From Enterobacter hormaechei ATCC 49162 (lineage in GTDB: Bacteria > Pseudomonadota > Gammaproteobacteria > Enterobacterales > Enterobacteriaceae), in contig NZ_MKEQ01000001.1 in the NCBI RefSeq assembly GCF_001875655.1, forward strand, positions 3,720,001 through 3,784,000: a stretch of DNA of 64,000 nt, given 5' to 3'. Below are positions 1 through 9,130 of the stretch, one piece after another. The notes under the pieces were generated by a model. That model saw only the letters and a program-made list of their open reading frames with translations, was not told where the DNA came from and did no database searches. A program made the translations under genes and the position numbers. The number at the start of each line of letters is the position of its first letter. Position 1 is the first letter of the stretch.

Positions 1-693
1 GAAGGCGATATGGTAAGGCGGGCAGGCCGCGGTGCCCAGGGTACGCATCTTCTCAACCAGATAATTTTTCAGCTTCGCCGGGGTGATCAGCGCTTTGGTT
101 TCCTGATACAGATAGGTTTTGTTGGCAGAGCCGCCGCCTTTTGCCATGCACAGGAATTTGTATTCGTCCCCGTCCACGCTGTAGAGGTCGATTTGCGCGG
201 GCAGGTTGGTGCCGGTGTTCACCTCTTTATACATATCCAGCGCCGCATTCTGCGAGTAGCGCAGGTTGTCTTCAATATAGGTGTTATACACGCCCTGACT
301 CAGCGCCGCTTCATCGCCGCCGCCGGTCCAGACGCGCTGGCCTTTCTTACCCATAATGATTGCCGTGCCGGTATCCTGACACGTAGGCAGCACGCCTTTC
401 GCCGCAATCTCGGAGTTGCGCAGGAATTGCAGGGCAACGTACTTATCGTTCTCGCTGGCTTCCGGGTCGCTCAGAATGGCCGCAACCTGCTTCTGGTGAG
501 AGGTGCGCAGCATAAACGCCGCATCGTGGAAGGCCTGCTGCGCTAGCAGGGTCAGGGCTTCCGGCTCCACTTTCAGCACTTCCTGACCGTCGAACTCGGC
601 AACGGAGACATGCTCTTTGGTCAGCAGATAGTATTCGGTGTCGTCATGGGAAAGCGGGAAGGGGTTCTGATAAAAAAACGGTTTATTCGACAT
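1..693 (-). CDS. Class I fumarate hydratase (FumA/FumB type), 3' part outside window
   Basis: Only the first 231 codons are inside the window; the gene runs off the left edge. The N-terminus [14 protein letters not shown] and the region around CQDTGTA (an Fe-S ligand cysteine of class I fumarases) match FumA/FumB, oxygen-sensitive [4Fe-4S] enzymes interconverting fumarate and malate in the cytoplasm. It lies 53 bp downstream of the anion transporter on the same strand, with a terminator-like hairpin between them. Beside a fumarate reductase and DcuSR it most likely works in the reductive direction (malate to fumarate), as FumB does, but FumA and FumB cannot be separated from sequence alone. 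The ATG at 693 is preceded by a GGAG ribosome binding site. Confidence 0.93.
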   Translation of the reverse strand, partial: MSNKPFFYQNPFPLSHDDTEYYLLTKEHVSVAEFDGQEVLKVEPEALTLLAQQAFHDAAFMLRTSHQKQVAAILSDPEASENDKYVALQFLRNSEIAAKGVLPTCQDTGTAIIMGKKGQRVWTGGGDEAALSQGVYNTYIEDNLRYSQNAALDMYKEVNTGTNLPAQIDLYSVDGDEYKFLCMAKGGGSANKTYLYQETKALITPAKLKNYLVEKMRTLGTAACPPYHIAF

Positions 694-715
694 AGTATTG
701 CTCCACAAAAATAAA

Positions 716-740
716 ACCGCCGGAGGAGAAGTCCGGCGGT
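716..740 (-). terminator. Intercistronic hairpin, partial terminator
   Basis: A 9-bp stem (ACCGCCGGA / TCCGGCGGT) with a 7-nt loop lies between the transporter and the fumarase. On the minus strand it is followed by a T-rich run, so it looks like a Rho-independent terminator or attenuator that could lower fumarase expression relative to the transporter. Inference from structure only. Confidence 0.6.
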
Positions 741-746
741 CAGGAA

Positions 747-2255
747 TCAGAACATCATGGACATCCACGGATAGCCAATCAGCAGCAGGGCCGCCAGGAA
801 GATGGCACCGAAGATGGTGCCGAGGCGCCAGTAGTCTTTGGTTGGCAGGTAGCCGCTACCGTAGTAAATCGGGCTTGGACCTGTACCGTACGGGGTGATG
901 ATCCCCATTACGCCCAGCGAGGTCACCATCAGCAGGACGAACACGTCCATATTCATGCCCGGAATGGTGGAGGCGATGGTCAGCATCGCAGGCAGCAGCG
1001 CCGTGGTATGCGCGGTGGTGCTGGCAAACAGGTAGTGCAGCAGGTAGAACGCCAGCAGCAGGATAATAGTCGCCACGCCCGGAGAGATGCCGCTCATCAG
1101 CAGGCCGCCTTCTTTACCCAGCCAGCTAATGAAGCCGGTAGAAGAGAGGCCATCCGCCAGCGCCACCAGGGTAGCGAACCAGACGAAGGTGTTCCACGCG
1201 GCTTTGTTACCGGTGATATCGTTCCACTCCAGCACGCCGGTCCACAGCATCAGGCCGACAATGAGCAGGGCCGCCATCGCTGGCTCAATCCACGCCGCGG
1301 CGAAGATCCACATCAGCAGCGCACAGCACACGAACACCAGCAGCAGGATCTCATTGCGCGACAGTTTGCCCAGTTTTTCCAGTTCACGGGTCGCCCACAG
1401 CGGTACTTCGTTATTTACTTTCACTTCCGGCGGGTAGAACCAGTAGGCCAGCAGCGGCATGGTCAGGATCAGCAGGATACCCAGCGGCAGGAAGGCGAGG
1501 AACCAGGTCCCCCAGGAGATATCAATCCCGACGGTGCTTTTCACCAGCGCCAGCGCCAGCAGGTTAGGTGCCAGGGCGGAAAGGAACATCGAGCTGGTGA
1601 TACAGGCCGCGGTGATCGCCACCCACATCAGATACGAACCGATTTTGCGCGCGCTTGGGTCATTGGGTTTTGAACCGTACAGCGGCGGCAGGTTGGCAAT
1701 AATCGGGTAGATGGTCCCGCCGCTGCGCGCGGTGTTGGACGGGGTAAACGGGGCCAGCAGCAGATCCGCGAAGGTAATGGCGTAGCCGAGCGTCAGGCTG
1801 CGACGGCCAAGATATTTCACCAGAATCAGCGCCAGACGGCGGCCGAAGCGGGTTTTGTCGTAGCCCGCGGCGAACATAAAGGCACCGAAAATCAGCCAGA
1901 CGGTGGAGTTACCAAACCCGCTTACCGCCCATTTAAAGGAGGCGCCCGCCAGCTTGAATTTTGGGTCGGCCAGCTGATCGGGGCTGAACAGCACCCACTG
2001 GCTGCACAGGGCAATCGCCACGACGCCGGTAAGACCGATCACCGCGCCCGGCAGCGGTTCGAAGATCAACCCGACGATGACGCCGACAAAGATGGCGAAG
2101 TAGTGCCACGCATAAGGCGGCAGCCCTTCCGGAACGGGGACAAACAACAGCAGGACGGCAACAATGACGGGCAGAGCCATCATCAGCAGTCGTTTTGCTG
2201 TTCCATTTGATGCCAGATTCGCCGCAGGAGGCGTTACAGCAGTTTTTGTATTCAT
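747..2255 (-). CDS. DASS/SLC13-family dicarboxylate (tartrate/citrate/succinate type) antiporter
   Basis: This 502-aa polytopic inner-membrane protein has many hydrophobic segments throughout and resembles TtdT/CitT, which exchange an external di- or tricarboxylate for internal succinate. The DASS hallmarks [14 protein letters not shown] (about residues 170-185) and [11 protein letters not shown] near the C-terminus are visible. It is transcribed ahead of the fumarase and diverges from the fumarate reductase. The plausible role is import of malate, tartrate or fumarate with succinate export during anaerobic growth. The exact substrate cannot be assigned from sequence. The ATG at 2255 follows the hydrophilic N-terminus typical of this subfamily. 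Confidence 0.85.
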   Translation of the reverse strand: MNTKTAVTPPAANLASNGTAKRLLMMALPVIVAVLLLFVPVPEGLPPYAWHYFAIFVGVIVGLIFEPLPGAVIGLTGVVAIALCSQWVLFSPDQLADPKFKLAGASFKWAVSGFGNSTVWLIFGAFMFAAGYDKTRFGRRLALILVKYLGRRSLTLGYAITFADLLLAPFTPSNTARSGGTIYPIIANLPPLYGSKPNDPSARKIGSYLMWVAITAACITSSMFLSALAPNLLALALVKSTVGIDISWGTWFLAFLPLGILLILTMPLLAYWFYPPEVKVNNEVPLWATRELEKLGKLSRNEILLLVFVCCALLMWIFAAAWIEPAMAALLIVGLMLWTGVLEWNDITGNKAAWNTFVWFATLVALADGLSSTGFISWLGKEGGLLMSGISPGVATIILLLAFYLLHYLFASTTAHTTALLPAMLTIASTIPGMNMDVFVLLMVTSLGVMGIITPYGTGPSPIYYGSGYLPTKDYWRLGTIFGAIFLAALLLIGYPWMSMMF

Positions 2256-2863
2256 AGTTTCACGTCTTAAGTTGTCAAAAATTCGTCGTACAGCGAAAAC
2301 ACACTTTCGATTTCTTTATTCACTTTGCTTTTTTTAGTTATTTAAGGTGCGGTTTTGTGTTTTCAGTAATAGCGATTTAACGCATTTTTGTTTGCGCTAA
2401 ATAAAAAAAGATGATGTTTTTATATTGCTCTTTTGGATGCCACAACTATTGATCGCGATCAAATAAACGGAACTGAATGCCTTTTTTTATACTTTTTATA
2501 ATAACCACTCGGAGTAGTGTGGTTATTCGCTGGTTTTGCACATTTTACGTATCAAAACTATAACATTTAAAATCTGGTGTTATTTTTATGATTTGTTTTA
2601 TAAGGGGTTTTATTGTTTATGGTGCATTGGTTTGACCTTTATTAATTTTACGTTTTTTAAATTATTGTGAACGGGTGAAACAATCCCGCTAACACCAATG
2701 TGTTATTAATGTTATCGAAGGGATTAAATAGTTTATTAACTAACGTAATGGCTTTAGAAACTAAAAAAAGCTTTATATTACTATCATGACATCGGCAAAG
2801 AACACGAAATAAAAAATCATCCCGATAACGAATTCTTAATTTTTAAAGTTTGGAGTTTCTATT
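2256..2863. promoter_or_regulatory. Divergent control region between transporter and fumarate reductase
   Basis: This 608-bp gap is strongly AT-rich compared with its neighbours and holds no convincing ORF. It must carry the promoters for both divergent transcripts. It contains a perfect FNR palindrome (listed separately) and several AT-rich TTATTAA/TTTTTTAA-like tracts compatible with DcuR or H-NS binding. Nothing else could be assigned. Confidence 0.7.
2449..2462. promoter_or_regulatory. FNR-binding site, perfect consensus
   Basis: TTGATCGCGATCAA matches the FNR consensus TTGAT-N4-ATCAA at all ten defined positions and is fully palindromic. It sits in the divergent promoter region, 194 bp before the transporter start and 402 bp before the fumarate reductase start. 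Anaerobic FNR control fits the functions on both sides. Which promoter it serves is not resolved. Confidence 0.8.
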
Positions 2864-5644
2864 ATGAGCACTAACGAACGTATTTTAAGCCCCTTCACAT
2901 TACCGAATGGTACTGAACTCAAAAACCGTTTGTTAATGGCCCCGATGACAACCTGTACCGGTTATTACGATGGCACCGTGACCAGCGAGCTGGTGGAGTA
3001 CTACCGCGCCCGCGCGGGCAGCATCGGCACCATTATCGTTGAGTGCTGTTTTGTGGACGACCTCGGCCTGGCGTTCCCGGGCGCAATTGGTATTGATAAC
3101 GACGAGAAAATCGCCGGGTTGGCAAAAATCGCTGACGCCATCAAGTCAAAAGGTTCCAAAGCCCTGCTGCAAATCTACCACGGCGGCCGCATGGTCGACC
3201 CAAAACTGATTGGTGGGCGCACGCCGGTTGGCCCAAGCGCCGTTGCCGCACCGCGTGACGGTGCCGCGACGCCGGTTGCCCTGACCGCAGAAGAAGTGGA
3301 AGGTATGATCGGCAAGTTTGGCGAAGCCGTACGCCGCGCAATTCAGGCTGGCTTCGACGGCGTGGAAATCCACGGGGCCAACACCTATCTGATCCAGCAG
3401 TTCTACTCCCCAAATTCCAACCAGCGCGACGACGAATGGGGCGGCAGCCGCGACAACCGTGCGAAGTTCCCGCTGGCGGTGCTGGACATCACCCACAAGA
3501 TGGTGCGCCAGTACGCGGATGATGCGTTCATCATCGGCTACCGTTTCTCTCCGGAAGAGCTGGAAGTTCCGGGCATCCGCTTTGAGGACACCATGTACCT
3601 GCTGGAGAAACTGGCCGCGCGCGGCGTGGACTATCTCCACTTCTCCGTGGGTGCCACTCTGCGTCCTTCTATTGTCGACACCCAGGATCCAACGCCGCTT
3701 ATCGAAAAATACCGCGCGATGCGCTCTGAGACGCTGGCGCAGGTGCCGGTGATGGGCGTCGGCGGCGTGGTGAATGCTTCAGATGTGAACGACGCGCTGG
3801 ATCATGGTTACGACCTGATTGCCGTCGGTCGCGCCACTATCGCCTACCCGGACTGGACCGACCGCATTGCGGCAGGTGAAAGTCTGGAGCTGTTTATGGA
3901 CAGCACCAAACGCGAAGAACTGAGCATCCCTGAACCGCTGTGGCGCTTCTCGCTGGTGGAAGCGATGATCCGCGACATGAGCATGGGCGAATCGAAATTC
4001 AAACCGGGCACCTTCACGGAAAAAGTGCAGGACGACGTGAACGAACTGGTGATTAACGTCAGCCTCGAAACCGACCGCATTGCCGATATCGAACTGGCCT
4101 CTGGCCCGAGCGAAGACGTGGCCTTTGTCACCAGTTTCGAAGAGATCCGTACCCGCATTCTGGACGCTAACACCCCGCACGTGGACGCGATCACTGGCGC
4201 CACCAGCCAGAGCGAGGCGGTGAAAAAGGCGGTCTCGAAAGCGATGCTGAAATCCAGCAAAGCGCTGGCGGCAGAAGAGGGCGCGGACCCGAACGAAACC
4301 CGAAGCGTAGATGTTGTCGTGGTCGGCAGCGGCGGTGCCGGTCTGGCGGCGGCCATTCAGGCCCACGACGAAGGCGCGAGCGTACTGATCGTCGAGAAAA
4401 TGCCAACCATCGGCGGGAACACCATTAAAGCCTCTGCCGGGATGAACGCCGCAGAGACCCGCTTCCAGCGCGTGAAAGGCATTCAGGACAGCAAAGATCT
4501 GTTCTACCAGGAAAGCCTGAAAGGCGGTGGTAACAAGAACAACCCGGAACTGCTGCGTCGCTTTGTCGAGAACGCGCCACAGGCCATTGAGTGGCTGGCC
4601 ACGCGCGGCATCATGCTGAACGACATCACCACCACCGGCGGGATGAGCATTGACCGTACGCACCGTCCGAAAGACGGTTCCGCGGTGGGGGGGTATCTGA
4701 TCAGCGGCCTGGTGCGTAACGTCAACAAACGCAACATCGAGGTGATGCTGGATACGTCCGTCAGCGACATCCTTTTCGAAAACGGCGAGGTGACAGGCGT
4801 GCGTCTGACCACCGAAGAGAACGAAACCGTCAATGTGGCAACCAAAAGCGTAATTGTCGCGACCGGCGGCTTCAGCGCCAACAGCCAGATGGTGGTGAAA
4901 TACCGTCCGGACCTGGAAGGGTTCGTCACCACCAACCACAAAGGGGCGACCGGCGGCGGTATTGCGCTGCTGGAGCGCATCGGGGCTGGCACTGTCGATA
5001 TGGGTGAAATTCAGATCCACCCCACCGTGGAGCAGAAAACCTCGTACCTGATTTCCGAATCTATCCGCGGCGGCGGGGCGATTCTGGTCAATCAGCAGGG
5101 CAGCCGCTTCTACAACGAAATGTCGACCCGCGATAAAGTCTCGGCGCAGATCATCGCGCTGCCGGAGAAATACGCGTACATCGTCTTTGACGAGCATGTT
5201 CGCGCCAAAAACAAAGCCGCGGATGAGTACATCGCGAAAGGTTTTGTCACCAGCGCCAGCTCGCCGAAAGCGCTGGCGGAAGCGCTGGGGATGGATCACC
5301 ATCAGTTCCTGGCAACGCTTGAGCGCTACAACGGCTTTGTGGAAAAACAGCACGACGATGATTTTGGCCGCACCACCGCGCTGCGTGCGCCAATCAACGA
5401 AGGGCCGTTCTACGCCATTCAGATTGCGCCAGGTGTGCACCACACCATGGGCGGCGTGACCATCAACACCGACACCTGCGTGCTGGACAGCAACCACAAC
5501 GTGCTGCCGGGAGCATTTGCGGCGGGTGAAGTGGTCGGCGGGATCCACGGCGGCAACCGTATCGGCGGTAACGCGGTGGCAGATATCATTATTTTTGGTA
5601 CGCTTGCAGGACATCAGGCGGCTATGCGTTCGAAAACACGGTAA
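2864..5644 (+). CDS. Soluble NADH:fumarate reductase, OYE - FMN_bind - FAD_binding_2 fusion
   Basis: This 926-aa protein has no signal peptide or membrane segment. Residues about 1-350 form an old-yellow-enzyme TIM barrel (NADH:flavin oxidoreductase). Residues about 370-455 are an FMN_bind domain with the flavinylation motif DAITGATS, in which Thr447 is the predicted acceptor of covalent FMN. Residues about 470-920 are an FrdA/flavocytochrome-c-like FAD domain. Substrate-site features are present: GSRFYNEMSTRD, HHTMGGV and HGGNRIGGNAVAD. This architecture is that of the cytoplasmic NADH-dependent fumarate reductase described in Klebsiella pneumoniae. It would regenerate NAD+ by reducing fumarate to succinate without the quinone pool. 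ApbE, the maturation enzyme, is encoded next. The ATG at 2864 follows a GGAG site. Confidence 0.9.
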   Translation: MSTNERILSPFTLPNGTELKNRLLMAPMTTCTGYYDGTVTSELVEYYRARAGSIGTIIVECCFVDDLGLAFPGAIGIDNDEKIAGLAKIADAIKSKGSKALLQIYHGGRMVDPKLIGGRTPVGPSAVAAPRDGAATPVALTAEEVEGMIGKFGEAVRRAIQAGFDGVEIHGANTYLIQQFYSPNSNQRDDEWGGSRDNRAKFPLAVLDITHKMVRQYADDAFIIGYRFSPEELEVPGIRFEDTMYLLEKLAARGVDYLHFSVGATLRPSIVDTQDPTPLIEKYRAMRSETLAQVPVMGVGGVVNASDVNDALDHGYDLIAVGRATIAYPDWTDRIAAGESLELFMDSTKREELSIPEPLWRFSLVEAMIRDMSMGESKFKPGTFTEKVQDDVNELVINVSLETDRIADIELASGPSEDVAFVTSFEEIRTRILDANTPHVDAITGATSQSEAVKKAVSKAMLKSSKALAAEEGADPNETRSVDVVVVGSGGAGLAAAIQAHDEGASVLIVEKMPTIGGNTIKASAGMNAAETRFQRVKGIQDSKDLFYQESLKGGGNKNNPELLRRFVENAPQAIEWLATRGIMLNDITTTGGMSIDRTHRPKDGSAVGGYLISGLVRNVNKRNIEVMLDTSVSDILFENGEVTGVRLTTEENETVNVATKSVIVATGGFSANSQMVVKYRPDLEGFVTTNHKGATGGGIALLERIGAGTVDMGEIQIHPTVEQKTSYLISESIRGGGAILVNQQGSRFYNEMSTRDKVSAQIIALPEKYAYIVFDEHVRAKNKAADEYIAKGFVTSASSPKALAEALGMDHHQFLATLERYNGFVEKQHDDDFGRTTALRAPINEGPFYAIQIAPGVHHTMGGVTINTDTCVLDSNHNVLPGAFAAGEVVGGIHGGNRIGGNAVADIIIFGTLAGHQAAMRSKTR

Positions 5645-5655
5645 GGCTCCTGTTT

Positions 5656-5681
5656 CCCCGGCGGCGCGGTGCCTGCCGGGG
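5656..5681. repeat. REP-like palindromic element
   Basis: CCCCGGC and GCCGGGG arms enclose a GC-rich loop and are followed by GCTACA, as in enterobacterial REP/PU units. It lies between the fumarate reductase and apbE and could stabilise the upstream mRNA or attenuate transcription. Confidence 0.55.
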
Positions 5682-5701
5682 CTACATCTGAGGACTCTGC
5701 T

Positions 5702-6664
5702 ATGCCTGACGACACTCGCGTTTACAGTTACTCCGCCGTTCTGATGGGCTCACCCATCCTCCTGAAACTCTTCTCCCATGACGAAGCCCTCGCTTCCCGC
5801 GTGTTCCGCCTGATGAAACAGTATGAAGATCTGCTTACCGTCAATCGCGCCCATTCGCAGGTGATGGACGTTAACCATGCTGCCGGTCAGCATCCGGTTG
5901 CCGTCAGTCGCCCGGTGTTTGATCTGATCCGCTGTGCCAAAGCCGCCAGCCTGGTTAAGGACAGTGCGTTCAACCTGGCCATTGGCCCGCTGGTGAAGCG
6001 CTGGAAAATTGGCTTTAAGGGTGATGCCGTGCCGCCCACGGACGAGATTGCCGCCTTGCTGGGCATCACGGATCCCGCGGACGTGGTGCTGGATGAAGCC
6101 AACAGCAGCGTGTTCCTCACGCGCCAGGGAATGGAGATCGATCTGGGGGCCATTGCCAAAGGCTATATTGCCGACAGGGTGCGGGATTACCTGCATAAAG
6201 AGGGCGTCGAACGTGGGCTGATCAACCTTGGCGGCAACGTCCAGACGTTAGGATCGCCGGAGGGTGGCTGGCGCGTCGGCCTGAAAAAACCGTTCGCCGG
6301 TGACGAGCTGATTGGCGCCATGACGGTCGAAAACCGGTCGATTGTGACGTCAGGCACCTATGAGCGCTATTTCGAGCAGAACGGCAAACGCTATCACCAC
6401 ATCCTTGACCCGCGCACCGGCTACCCGCTGGATAACGAACTGGACAGCGTGACGATTATTTCGAAAGACTCCCTCGACGGCGATATCTGGACCACGCTGA
6501 TCTACGGCATGGGCGTGGAAAAGGGCTGTGCCGCGCTGCGCTCGCACCCCGATATTGAAGCCATTTTTGTCACCAAAACAAAAGAAGTGGTGATCTCCTC
6601 GATGCACCACTTCCGTTTTACCCTTCTGGACGACAGCTACCGCATTACTGGCAGTACTGTTTGA
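5702..6664 (+). CDS. apbE: Cytoplasmic FAD:protein FMN transferase (ApbE)
   Basis: This 320-aa ApbE-family protein transfers FMN from FAD to a Thr/Ser in a D-x-x-T-G-A-T type motif of a partner protein. The family signatures IDLGAIAKGYIADRV (about residues 144-158), a GGN segment and HHILDPRTGYP are present. No signal peptide or lipobox is visible, unlike the housekeeping periplasmic lipoprotein form, which fits modification of the cytosolic fumarate reductase encoded 57 bp upstream. The start at 5702 was preferred over an in-frame ATG at 5669 because a GAGGA site precedes it and the family N-terminus begins here. The 3' end overlaps the convergent dcuR gene by 20 bp. Confidence 0.92.
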   Translation: MPDDTRVYSYSAVLMGSPILLKLFSHDEALASRVFRLMKQYEDLLTVNRAHSQVMDVNHAAGQHPVAVSRPVFDLIRCAKAASLVKDSAFNLAIGPLVKRWKIGFKGDAVPPTDEIAALLGITDPADVVLDEANSSVFLTRQGMEIDLGAIAKGYIADRVRDYLHKEGVERGLINLGGNVQTLGSPEGGWRVGLKKPFAGDELIGAMTVENRSIVTSGTYERYFEQNGKRYHHILDPRTGYPLDNELDSVTIISKDSLDGDIWTTLIYGMGVEKGCAALRSHPDIEAIFVTKTKEVVISSMHHFRFTLLDDSYRITGSTV

Positions 6665-7364
6665 GCAGTCCGACCTGTTCCGGCTGTAAGCGGTAACGAT
6701 ACACCGGGCGGCCGGTCGCACCGTAGTGAATGCTGGTGAACAGGATATTAATTTGCGCCAGCCAGATCAGGTATTTGCGGCAGGACACGCGGGAAATGTT
6801 GACCGCGTTAGCCAGATCGTCGGTGGAAAATTCCATCTCCGGGTGGCTGTCGATCCACTGGCAAATGGTGCGCAGCGTCTGCGGCGTTAAGCCTTTCGGT
6901 AATTTTTTGCTGTCGGCCAGCTCCGGCGCGCCGCCGTGGATCAGCCTGTCGACGTCGGCCTGTTCATAATACTGATGCGAACCCATCAGACTGCGCTTTG
7001 CCTTCCAGCCGTTAAGCGCCTCTTCAAAACGCGGGAACTGGAACGGTTTGATCAGGTAGTCCACCACGCCATAGTGCATCGACGTCTGGATCGTCGCAGC
7101 GTCGGAGGCCGACGAGATCATGATGACGTCGATCGGGCGGCCCGATGCGCGGATGATGGGCAGCAGATCCAGCCCGTTATCCTGCTGCATATAAACATCC
7201 AGCAGCACCAGATCGATCGGCTGGCCTGGGTTTGCGATCAACGCCTCGGCCTGGTTGAGCGTGGAAGCGACGCCGCAGCAGCTAAAACCCTCAACGCGGT
7301 TAACATACAGACGGTTGAGGTCGGCTACCATGGCGTCATCATCGACAATTAACACATTTATCAC
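6645..7364 (-). CDS. dcuR: DcuR-type response regulator of C4-dicarboxylate sensing
   Basis: This 239-aa protein has an N-terminal receiver domain (MINVLIVDDDAMVADLN; phospho-acceptor Asp in LVLLDVYMQ) and a C-terminal helix-turn-helix (ISRVSCRKYLIWL). It closely follows E. coli DcuR along its whole length, including the end VYRYRL and LLKQYCQ. It starts with GTG, and GTGA overlaps the kinase stop codon by 4 nt, so the two are translationally coupled. Its likely targets are the neighbouring fumarate reductase, transporter and fumarase genes, plus possibly the Dcu transporter at the other end of the window (inference). It may be the only DcuR or a second copy. Confidence 0.92.
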   Translation of the reverse strand: MINVLIVDDDAMVADLNRLYVNRVEGFSCCGVASTLNQAEALIANPGQPIDLVLLDVYMQQDNGLDLLPIIRASGRPIDVIMISSASDAATIQTSMHYGVVDYLIKPFQFPRFEEALNGWKAKRSLMGSHQYYEQADVDRLIHGGAPELADSKKLPKGLTPQTLRTICQWIDSHPEMEFSTDDLANAVNISRVSCRKYLIWLAQINILFTSIHYGATGRPVYRYRLQPEQVGLLKQYCQ

Positions 7365-8977
7365 GCGATATTCCTCTCGCTATCCCAGGGGATCTGAACA
7401 AAAAATTGGGTAAATACGCCAGGCTCCGACTCGACGGTAATATCGCCGCCCAGGTTCTGGATCTGCTGACGTGCAAGGAACAGCCCAACGCCGCGGTTTT
7501 CACCTTTTGTTGAGTAGCCCTTTGTAAAAATAGACTCCAGCCGCTCGGGATCAATGCCGGGACCGTCATCGCTGACTTCACCGCTGAGCCAGCCGTTCTG
7601 ATAATGCAGCAGCAGGCCGATCTCGCCATCCGGCTGACCGTCCATCGCATCCAGAGCATTTTCGATTAGATTGCCCAGCACGGTGATCAGCACCGCAACC
7701 TGCTCTTCATTGGTGGTGTCAGGAAGCTGACTCTCCTCCGCCAGCGTCAGGGTCACTCCGGCCTCTTTGGCGCGGTTAATTTTACCCAGCAGGAAACCTG
7801 CAATGACCGGGGATTTAACCTTGCGCTGTATCGCACCGATATCCGTCTGATAATTCTGCGCGGTCTGGATGATGTACTCCTCCAGCTTGTCGTAGCGCTT
7901 CATGTGCAGCAGGCCGAGGATCACGTGCAGCTTGTTCATAAACTCGTGCGTATGGGAGCGCAGGGCATCAACGTAGTTGACCATGCCATCGATACGCTGC
8001 ATTAACTGGCTGATTTCGGTTTTATCGCGGAACGTGCTGATGGCGCCAATCACCTGATTCTGGCTTTTTACCGGCACCATATTGCACAGCAGCAGCCGTC
8101 CGTTACAGCCGATCTCCTGATCCTGACGGGCAATACCGGTCCTCGACACTTCGCGCAGGCTGGCCAGCAGCGGTTCACTACTGCTTTCGGAATGCTCGCC
8201 AGAGGTCAGGAGTAATATTTCTCTGGCGGTGTGGTTAATCATCGTCACGCGCCCGTGAATATCCACAGCCATGACACCCTCGCGCAGAGACTGCAACATG
8301 GCCTGGCGCTGCTCAAAGAGGGCGGAGATCTCGTAAGGCTCCAGCCCGAACAGGATACGTTTCAGAACCCGGACCAGGCCCCATATCGCCAGTGAACTCA
8401 TCAGAACGCTGAATAAGATGGTCCACACGGCGTTGAGCCGTCCGCGGGCAATCTGATCTTCTACTTTATTCAGCGAAATACCCACGACCACTACGCCGAT
8501 CTGGTCGTGCCGTTCGTCATACACGGGCGTAAAGACGCGCAATGCTTCCGCGAGCGCGCCCCGGTTAACGGAGACATTCTCTTTTCCTTCCAGGGCGGGC
8601 GTCAGATCGTCACCAATAAAATGCAAACCTAACAGCGCTTCGTTTGGATGGGAATAGCGGATCCCACGCAGGTCGGTGACCACGGTAAACAGCAGGTCGT
8701 TGCGCTTCGTCACCGCCTGGGCAATCGGCTGGATGATGCCAGCCTGCGGCGACGCCATCAGGCCGCGCTTGATATCCGGGCTGTCGGCCAGCGTGCGGGC
8801 GATACCCAGCGCGGTATCTTTCACGTCATCGCGCGTGGCGCGGGTGATCTGCACAGAGTACAGGGCGAAGACCACCAGCAGCACAGAGCCGATAATGGCG
8901 CACACCATCAGCGTAACCAGCGTATTCAGCTTCATAGGGCGCTTGCGCGTCGGGGGGAAAGGCTGCAAATCGCTCAT
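7361..8977 (-). CDS. dcuS: DcuS-type C4-dicarboxylate sensor histidine kinase
   Basis: This 538-aa membrane kinase has TM1 (about 20-42), a periplasmic PAS domain (about 43-180), TM2 (about 182-203), a cytoplasmic PAS domain (about 212-320) and a CitA-type kinase core with HEFMNKLHVILGL around the phospho-acceptor His and an N-box NLIENALDAM. With the ATG at 8977 (GGAG site 5 nt upstream) the fumarate-binding residues fall at R107, H110, R147 and F149, the same positions as in E. coli DcuS. Ligand sensing is therefore probably intact. An upstream TTG at 8980 is a less likely start. Confidence 0.92.
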   Translation of the reverse strand: MSDLQPFPPTRKRPMKLNTLVTLMVCAIIGSVLLVVFALYSVQITRATRDDVKDTALGIARTLADSPDIKRGLMASPQAGIIQPIAQAVTKRNDLLFTVVTDLRGIRYSHPNEALLGLHFIGDDLTPALEGKENVSVNRGALAEALRVFTPVYDERHDQIGVVVVGISLNKVEDQIARGRLNAVWTILFSVLMSSLAIWGLVRVLKRILFGLEPYEISALFEQRQAMLQSLREGVMAVDIHGRVTMINHTAREILLLTSGEHSESSSEPLLASLREVSRTGIARQDQEIGCNGRLLLCNMVPVKSQNQVIGAISTFRDKTEISQLMQRIDGMVNYVDALRSHTHEFMNKLHVILGLLHMKRYDKLEEYIIQTAQNYQTDIGAIQRKVKSPVIAGFLLGKINRAKEAGVTLTLAEESQLPDTTNEEQVAVLITVLGNLIENALDAMDGQPDGEIGLLLHYQNGWLSGEVSDDGPGIDPERLESIFTKGYSTKGENRGVGLFLARQQIQNLGGDITVESEPGVFTQFFVQIPWDSERNIA

Positions 8978-9130
8978 CAAGACTCCGCGATGAAAAAGAA
9001 AGGGCTAATTATCGCTGATGACGGGCGTTTCATAAAGCCATGTAAAGAGAGGCGTTTCGTGAGCCTCCTCTCAGGTGACCTATATAAAACACTTTATAGT
9101 GTGTGGGTACTCATAATAAGGAGGCAGTTT

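Noticed and set aside
3779..5614. 611-codon open frame antisense to the fumarate reductase gene
   Set aside because: It mirrors the high-GC third-position pattern of the real gene, has no ribosome site and shows no family features.
8648..9130. N-terminal extension of the MurQ-like frame
   Set aside because: It runs antisense to the dcuS coding region; a strong AAGGAGG site and family N-terminus start the gene at 9131.
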